A stretch of DNA of 10,582 bases. Origin: an uncultured Blautia sp. (lineage in GTDB: Bacteria; Bacillota; Clostridia; Lachnospirales; Lachnospiraceae). The position numbers and the translations under genes are program-made. The notes under the pieces were generated by a model that saw only the letters and a program-made list of their open reading frames with translations, did not search any database and was not told where the DNA came from. The stretch is from positions 1 to 10,582 of the forward strand of contig UQSX01000096.1 of the NCBI GenBank assembly GCA_900543715.1, given 5' to 3'. This document shows, in pieces, positions 7,145 to 10,582 of this stretch; the stretch's first letter is position 1, and each line of letters starts with the position of its first letter.

Positions 7145-8323
7145 ATGGCAACCATTCTTTTAATTGTAATCTATATTGCATTTATCGGTCTGGGAATTCC
7201 GGATTCGCTGCTGGGGGCAGCATGGCCGGAAATTTACAAAGAACTGGACATTCCTGTGTCCTGGGCAAGTCTGATTTCTATGCTTATTTCAGGGGGAACC
7301 ATTATTTCCAGCCTGCTGTCTGCAAGGCTGATCAGTCGTTTTGGCACGGGGAAAATAACCGCGTTGAGCACTTCCATGACTGCAGCATCCCTTTTAGGAT
7401 TTTCCTTTTCCGGAAATATCTTTTTCCTGTGCCTCAGTGCAGTTCCTCTGGGACTGGGAGCAGGAGCCATAGATACGGCATTGAACAATTATGTGGCACT
7501 GCATTATAAAGGTACTCACATGAATTTTCTCCACTGCTTTTATGGAATTGGAATATCATTGAGTCCTTTTCTTATGTCCTTTGCCCTTTCCGCTACGTCC
7601 TGGAGAAACGGATACCGAATGGTATTCTGCTTTCAGGCATGTATAGGGCTGCTGACTATTGTGACCCTTCCCCTTTGGAAAAAGGTAAATCACCTGCCGG
7701 GAGGCCAGAAGGAAGTACAGAGCCGAAATATTGCTTTTCTAAGTCTGATCAGGTCGGCAAAAGTGAGAAAATCCTGCCAGGTATTCATAGGTTCCTGTGG
7801 AATAGAATATACCTGCGGAGTCTGGGGCGCCACCTTTCTTGTAAATGCCAGAGATATGTCCGCTTCTGCCGCTGCTCTGGTCATTACTTTTTATTATATA
7901 GGAATTGCCGTGGGCCGTTTTCTCTCTGGATTGCTGGCTTTCCGCTTAACAGGACGGCAGCTGGTCAGGATTGGACAGGGAGTGACCCTGGCTGCTATTG
8001 TACTGCTTCTCCTGCCTGGAGTAAGCAGCTATCCGGGAATCGGACTGTTTTGCATCGGCCTGGGAAACGGAGCAGTTTTCCCCAATATGCTTCAGACGAC
8101 GCCGGAAGATTTTGGCAGGGAAAATTCTCAGGCAGTGATGGGAGTACAGATGGCAGCGTCCTATATAGGAACCATGCTCCTTCCAGCACTGTTCGGAATG
8201 ATTGCTCAGTATATAAATGCGGCCCTTTTTCCGTTCTATCTGCTGATTTTGTATGGGATTATGATAAGCGGAAGTCTGGGATTGGAGGGCAGAAAGAGCT
8301 CGGAGTGGGCGGCGGAAGGATAG
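7145..8323 (+). CDS. MFS transporter, fucose-permease-like group
   Basis: A 392-residue protein with about twelve hydrophobic segments, the normal size for the major facilitator superfamily. The start of helix 1 (YIAFIGLGIPDSLLGAAWPEI, 10-30), the loop 2-3 region (RLISRFGTGKITALST, 61-76) and helix 4 to 5 (GLGAGAIDTALNNYVALHY, then MNFLHCFYGIG, 126-136) are typical of the FucP-like MFS branch in clostridia. In the second half, FCIGLGNGAVFPNM sits in the corresponding position. The ATG follows AGAAGG (7133-7138) by six bases. It is controlled in all likelihood by the divergent AraC regulator, which suggests a sugar or other small metabolite as substrate, but this is inference. No partner enzyme genes follow, so it could be uptake or export. 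Confidence 0.9.
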   Translation: MATILLIVIYIAFIGLGIPDSLLGAAWPEIYKELDIPVSWASLISMLISGGTIISSLLSARLISRFGTGKITALSTSMTAASLLGFSFSGNIFFLCLSAVPLGLGAGAIDTALNNYVALHYKGTHMNFLHCFYGIGISLSPFLMSFALSATSWRNGYRMVFCFQACIGLLTIVTLPLWKKVNHLPGGQKEVQSRNIAFLSLIRSAKVRKSCQVFIGSCGIEYTCGVWGATFLVNARDMSASAAALVITFYYIGIAVGRFLSGLLAFRLTGRQLVRIGQGVTLAAIVLLLLPGVSSYPGIGLFCIGLGNGAVFPNMLQTTPEDFGRENSQAVMGVQMAASYIGTMLLPALFGMIAQYINAALFPFYLLILYGIMISGSLGLEGRKSSEWAAEG

Positions 8324-8456
8324 AGATATTGTAGGAAAAAATGCACGAAGTCTCTAGATAAATAGCAGTAAAAACTGGACTTTAGAATCCTCGGAAATTG
8401 CATTAATTTACACTGTCCATAACCTTATAAACTTACCAAAGTATCTTATAAAATTA

Positions 8457-8472
8457 CAATGCCGGCGCATTG
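8457..8472. promoter_or_regulatory. Palindrome overlapping the DUF2284 promoter, possible operator
   Basis: CAATGCCGGCGCATTG has perfect 6-bp arms (CAATGC/GCATTG) around CGGC. It is a GC-rich island in an AT-rich stretch, and its last three bases fall inside the -35 hexamer TTGACA (8470-8475). That position would suit a repressor site. No regulator gene for it is visible nearby. The rest of the 209-bp gap before it (8324-8456) shows no gene or clear terminator. Confidence 0.35.
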
Positions 8473-8503
8473 ACACCCATAATCTGCTTTGCTAGACTAT
8501 AAT
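8470..8503 (+). promoter_or_regulatory. Predicted promoter of the DUF2284 gene
   Basis: A perfect -35 TTGACA (8470-8475) is followed at 17 bp by TAGACT (8493-8498). A perfect TATAAT (8498-8503) is present too but at 22 bp, too far for normal use. Transcription would start about 8505 to 8510, giving a short leader ending in AAGGTGGGG before the ATG at 8533. Confidence 0.5.
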
Positions 8504-8532
8504 ATAATTAGAGAGAAGGTGGGGATTTAAAA

Positions 8533-9102
8533 ATGAGTTTTTTAGAAGAACAATTGAATGCAGCCGGTTTTTTTCAGTACGGTGTTGTAGATACTATGGA
8601 CATTAATTTTTCGCAAGAAGTACGGGCCATGTGTGAGGTAAATACCTGCCGGGAATATGGTAAAACATGGGCATGTCCTCCAGCAGTGGGAACTGTGGAT
8701 GAATGCAAAAAAAGAATACAGCAATACGAGAAAATGCTGGTTTTTTCAGTAAAATATGACTTAGAGGATTCATTTGATTTTGAAGGAATGATGGAGGGCG
8801 GTAAACAATTTAAGAAGGCATGCAGAACCTTTGATAAGGCCATAAAACCTTATCTGGAGCACTATCTGATCTTGTCAAATGAAGGTTGTGATTTATGTAA
8901 GGAATGTACATATCCTGATGCCCCTTGCCGCTTTCCTGACCGTGTGCATGGCTCACTAGAAGGAAATGGGATTTTTGTGAACGAAATTGCAAAGCTGGCC
9001 CAAGTTAAATATAATAACGGGGCAAATACAGTAACCTATTTTGGCGCTTTAGTATGTCATGAAAAGGATTTGAAAGAGCTTGAGAATTTAGAAGTAAAAT
9101 AG
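8533..9102 (+). CDS. DUF2284 family cysteine-rich, predicted metal-binding protein
   Basis: A 189-residue soluble protein matching the DUF2284 family, described as a predicted metal-binding protein. The family hallmark near the N-terminus is visible: MCEVNTCREYGKTWACPP (33-50, cysteines 34, 39 and 48). A second cluster, CDLCKECTYPDAPCRFP (119-135), has Cys at 119, 122, 125 and 132, spaced like an iron-sulfur cluster site. Further cysteines lie at 58, 97 and 175. The start ATG follows AAGGTGGGG. The gene appears to be a single transcription unit with its own promoter and palindrome. Its base composition is AT-richer than the transporter genes to the left. The biochemical role of the family is not established; metal or Fe-S cluster binding is the reasonable inference. 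Confidence 0.88.
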   Translation: MSFLEEQLNAAGFFQYGVVDTMDINFSQEVRAMCEVNTCREYGKTWACPPAVGTVDECKKRIQQYEKMLVFSVKYDLEDSFDFEGMMEGGKQFKKACRTFDKAIKPYLEHYLILSNEGCDLCKECTYPDAPCRFPDRVHGSLEGNGIFVNEIAKLAQVKYNNGANTVTYFGALVCHEKDLKELENLEVK

Positions 9103-9107
9103 TAAAT

Positions 9108-9344
9108 AAGAAGATCTCCAATAATACCATCGTTGAGACGGTTGTACTGCTTTCCCACAAAAAACCTGACAGCACAATCAGCGTAAAAGTGGAGTTTGGC
9201 GAGGGAGAGGGCAAAGTGCCGCTTGATAATATCGCTAAAAGAGCCGAGGCGTACAAGCCGAAAGAGCGAGTTACCTACAAAATGATAAAGGAATACATAG
9301 AAGCTAAGTCCAATACCAGCAATTGTTCAGTTAGAAAAACCTAA
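9108..9344 (+). pseudogene. Remnant of an RlmD/RumA-type 23S rRNA methyltransferase C-terminal tail
   Basis: This frame has no start codon and opens just after the DUF2284 stop. It reads VETVVLLSHKKPDSTI, then a KVEFGEGEGKVPLD stretch and RVTYKMIKEYIEAK (recognisable part 9129-9308). From memory, clostridial 23S rRNA (uracil-5-)-methyltransferases end with such a segment after their catalytic domain; there EAKYGFKV normally follows. Here the similarity stops at EAK and the frame runs on to TAA at 9342. No methyltransferase catalytic domain is present in the window. I read it as a transferred or left-over gene end. The identification rests on memory of family sequences, not on a search. Confidence 0.55.
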
Positions 9345-9462
9345 TCCAGAGCCTCAATCAAAAAATGTTGATGTATACGATGTATGGAAAGAAAATTGGA
9401 AAGAAATTGATAAGAATGAACCAATCACACTAAATGATGTTTTGAAAAGGTGGAGAAGATAA
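9301..9462 (+). pseudogene. Unrecognised C-terminal gene fragment
   Basis: A second open stretch begins where the methyltransferase similarity ends, in another frame and without a start codon. It reads IPAIVQLEKPNPEPQSKNVD, then a VYDVWKENWKEIDKNEPIT segment, and ends LNDVLKRWRR before TAA (9460-9462). It is hydrophilic with a proline-rich linker, followed by a tryptophan-containing amphipathic end that looks like the tail of a real protein. I do not recognise the family. From 9463 to the YhcG ribosome binding site nothing further can be supported. Confidence 0.3.
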
Positions 9463-9525
9463 AAATAGCAAGCTTGTAGCAGGTGGTAATGAGAGGCAGT
9501 GTGATAGGATGTGGAGGTGAATATA

Positions 9526-10542
9526 ATGACGAAGAAAATAGAGATAGTCATGGACGAATATATTGATGTTTTGGAAAAGATAAAAGAACGAATCACACAA
9601 GCCCAGTATCAGGTAATGACAAATGCAAATGTAGAACGTAATATTTTGTTTTGGAATATCGGGAATGTAATTCTCCAATACAGCAAATGGGGAAATAAAT
9701 TTGTTGAAACTTTATCAAAAGATTTAAGAATGACTTATCCTAGTAGAGAAGGATATTCCGTTAGAAATCTTAATTATATGAAACAGTTTGCGCGCCGAAT
9801 ACCATCTGAAGAAATTTTGCATCAGGGTGGTGCAAAAATTAGTTGGCGTGCAATAAAACTGTTGATAGATAAGACGGATAATCTGGAAGAACATATGTGG
9901 TATACACAGCAATGTTTGGAAAATGGATGGTCTAGTACAGTGCTTGCACATCAGATAGAAAGTAGCCTGTATTATAGACAGGCATTAGCAGATAAAACGA
10001 CAAATTTTAAGGCACAGTTAGCCAATCCATTCAGTGAGCAAGCAGAAGAAATTATTAAAGATCCATATATTTTTGACTTTATACCGAATGCGAAAAAACT
10101 TAGAGAAATTGAACTGGAAGATGCCCTTGTCCAACAAATTACAAAATTACTATTGGAATTTGGGTCAGGCTTTGCTTTTATGGGGCGACAGTATCCAATT
10201 CAAGTTGGAAAAAGAGAGTTTTTCATTGATTTATTATTTTATAATGTGAAATTGCATTGTTATTTCGTGGTTGAATTAAAAACAGTAGAATTTGAGCCGG
10301 AGTTTGCAGGAAAATTATCGTTCTATTTATCAGCAGTTGATGGAGAACTGAAATCTCCGGATGATAATCCTACGATTGGTTTGTTATTGTGTAAGGGTAA
10401 AGATAAAATGGTAGCGGAATATGCCTTGAAAGATGTAAACAAACCAATGGGGGTAAGTGAATACAAACTTTCTAATCATATTTCAGAAGAATTACAGGAC
10501 AAACTGCCATCGATTGAAGATATTGAAAAAAGGATTAATTGA
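9526..10542 (+). CDS. YhcG/DUF1016-family PD-(D/E)XK nuclease domain protein
   Basis: A 338-residue protein with the two parts of the DUF1016 (YhcG) family. The N-terminal DUF1016_N region (about 12-150) includes NVERNILFWNIGNVIL, SVRNLNYMKQFAR and WYTQQCLENGWS followed by LAHQIE. The C-terminal domain (about 165-325) holds the PD-(D/E)XK nuclease core: FFIDLLFYNVKLHCYFVVELK places D235, E250 and K252 in the D...ExK pattern, with GRQYPIQVG just before. All key residues are present, so it may be active on nucleic acid. The ATG at 9526 has GGAGG (9513-9517) eight bases upstream, better than the in-frame GTG at 9511. The family is common in accessory and defence-rich DNA, often near restriction systems, but its role is not settled and no partner gene is in the window. 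The gene is strongly AT-rich compared with 1-8300. Residues 96-104 are encoded by a 27-bp segment repeated after the stop. Confidence 0.92.
   Translation: MTKKIEIVMDEYIDVLEKIKERITQAQYQVMTNANVERNILFWNIGNVILQYSKWGNKFVETLSKDLRMTYPSREGYSVRNLNYMKQFARRIPSEEILHQGGAKISWRAIKLLIDKTDNLEEHMWYTQQCLENGWSSTVLAHQIESSLYYRQALADKTTNFKAQLANPFSEQAEEIIKDPYIFDFIPNAKKLREIELEDALVQQITKLLLEFGSGFAFMGRQYPIQVGKREFFIDLLFYNVKLHCYFVVELKTVEFEPEFAGKLSFYLSAVDGELKSPDDNPTIGLLLCKGKDKMVAEYALKDVNKPMGVSEYKLSNHISEELQDKLPSIEDIEKRIN
9811..9837 (+). repeat. 27-bp direct repeat, copy 1 (inside the YhcG gene)
   Basis: An exact 27-base match to 10541-10567, 730 bp apart. It encodes residues 96-104 (EILHQGGAK) of the YhcG-family protein. 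Together with the following bases it forms an imperfect inverted repeat, AAATTTTGCA against TGCAAAAATT. Confidence 0.9.
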
Positions 10543-10567
10543 AATTTTGCATCAGGGTGGTGCAAAA
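10541..10567 (+). repeat. 27-bp direct repeat, copy 2 (overlapping the YhcG stop), with perfect hairpin
   Basis: It begins within the stop codon of the YhcG gene and repeats 9811-9837 exactly. With three further bases (to 10570) it forms a perfect inverted repeat, AAATTTTGCA (10542-10551) and TGCAAAATTT (10561-10570), around a 9-base loop. There is no T-run after it, so a terminator is doubtful. Read in the frame used by copy 1 it would code EILHQGGAKFMELI to the window edge, so it could be the start of a second, partial YhcG-like sequence. Confidence 0.85.
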
Positions 10568-10582
10568 TTTATGGAACTAATA

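Noticed and set aside
10542..10570. Hairpin after the YhcG gene taken as an intrinsic terminator
   Set aside because: The stem is AT-rich and no T-run follows it; the identical copy within the coding region argues for a repeat instead.

Overview
The window looks like a chromosomal segment of a low-to-mid GC Gram-positive anaerobe, most likely a gut clostridium of the Lachnospiraceae type. The reasons are strong GGAGG-type ribosome binding sites, the protein families present (MATE, LysR, AraC/MFS, DUF2284) and my memory of relatives. No species can be named from the sequence, and there are no RNA genes, insertion sequences or CRISPR arrays.

Positions 1-2603 hold the end of an importer operon. 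A double-domain ABC permease of the iron(III)/2-aminoethylphosphonate type, cut by the window edge, is followed 27 bp later by a saccharopine dehydrogenase-like oxidoreductase. That oxidoreductase is interrupted by an in-frame TGA 95 codons before its natural end. A LysR regulator (2640-3521, minus) converges on it and diverges from a MATE efflux pump (3675-5033, plus). The 153-bp gap between LysR and MATE holds a perfect T-N11-A LysR box about 64 bp upstream of the inferred MATE transcription start.

Positions 5077-6127 are a broken gene: an N-terminal three-helix membrane part and a C-terminal Asp-box (BNR-like propeller) part lie in different frames. It converges, with a 17-bp overlap, on an AraC regulator with a cupin sensor domain (6111-7022, minus). 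That regulator is divergent from an MFS transporter (7145-8323), and their predicted promoters overlap. Regulator and transporter probably form one control unit.

From about 8330 the DNA becomes visibly richer in A+T and looks accessory. It holds a DUF2284 cysteine-rich metal-binding protein behind a palindrome-overlapped promoter. Next come about 420 bp of gene remnants: an RlmD/RumA-type rRNA methyltransferase tail fused to an unrecognised tail. Last is a complete YhcG/DUF1016 PD-(D/E)XK nuclease-like protein. A 27-bp stretch from inside the YhcG gene is repeated exactly just after its stop codon, in the form of a perfect 10-bp-arm hairpin.

The most notable points are the three signs of gene decay or recoding (in-frame TGA, frameshifted propeller gene, tail remnants) and the direct repeat at the YhcG gene. 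I see no clear evidence for an entirely new system.
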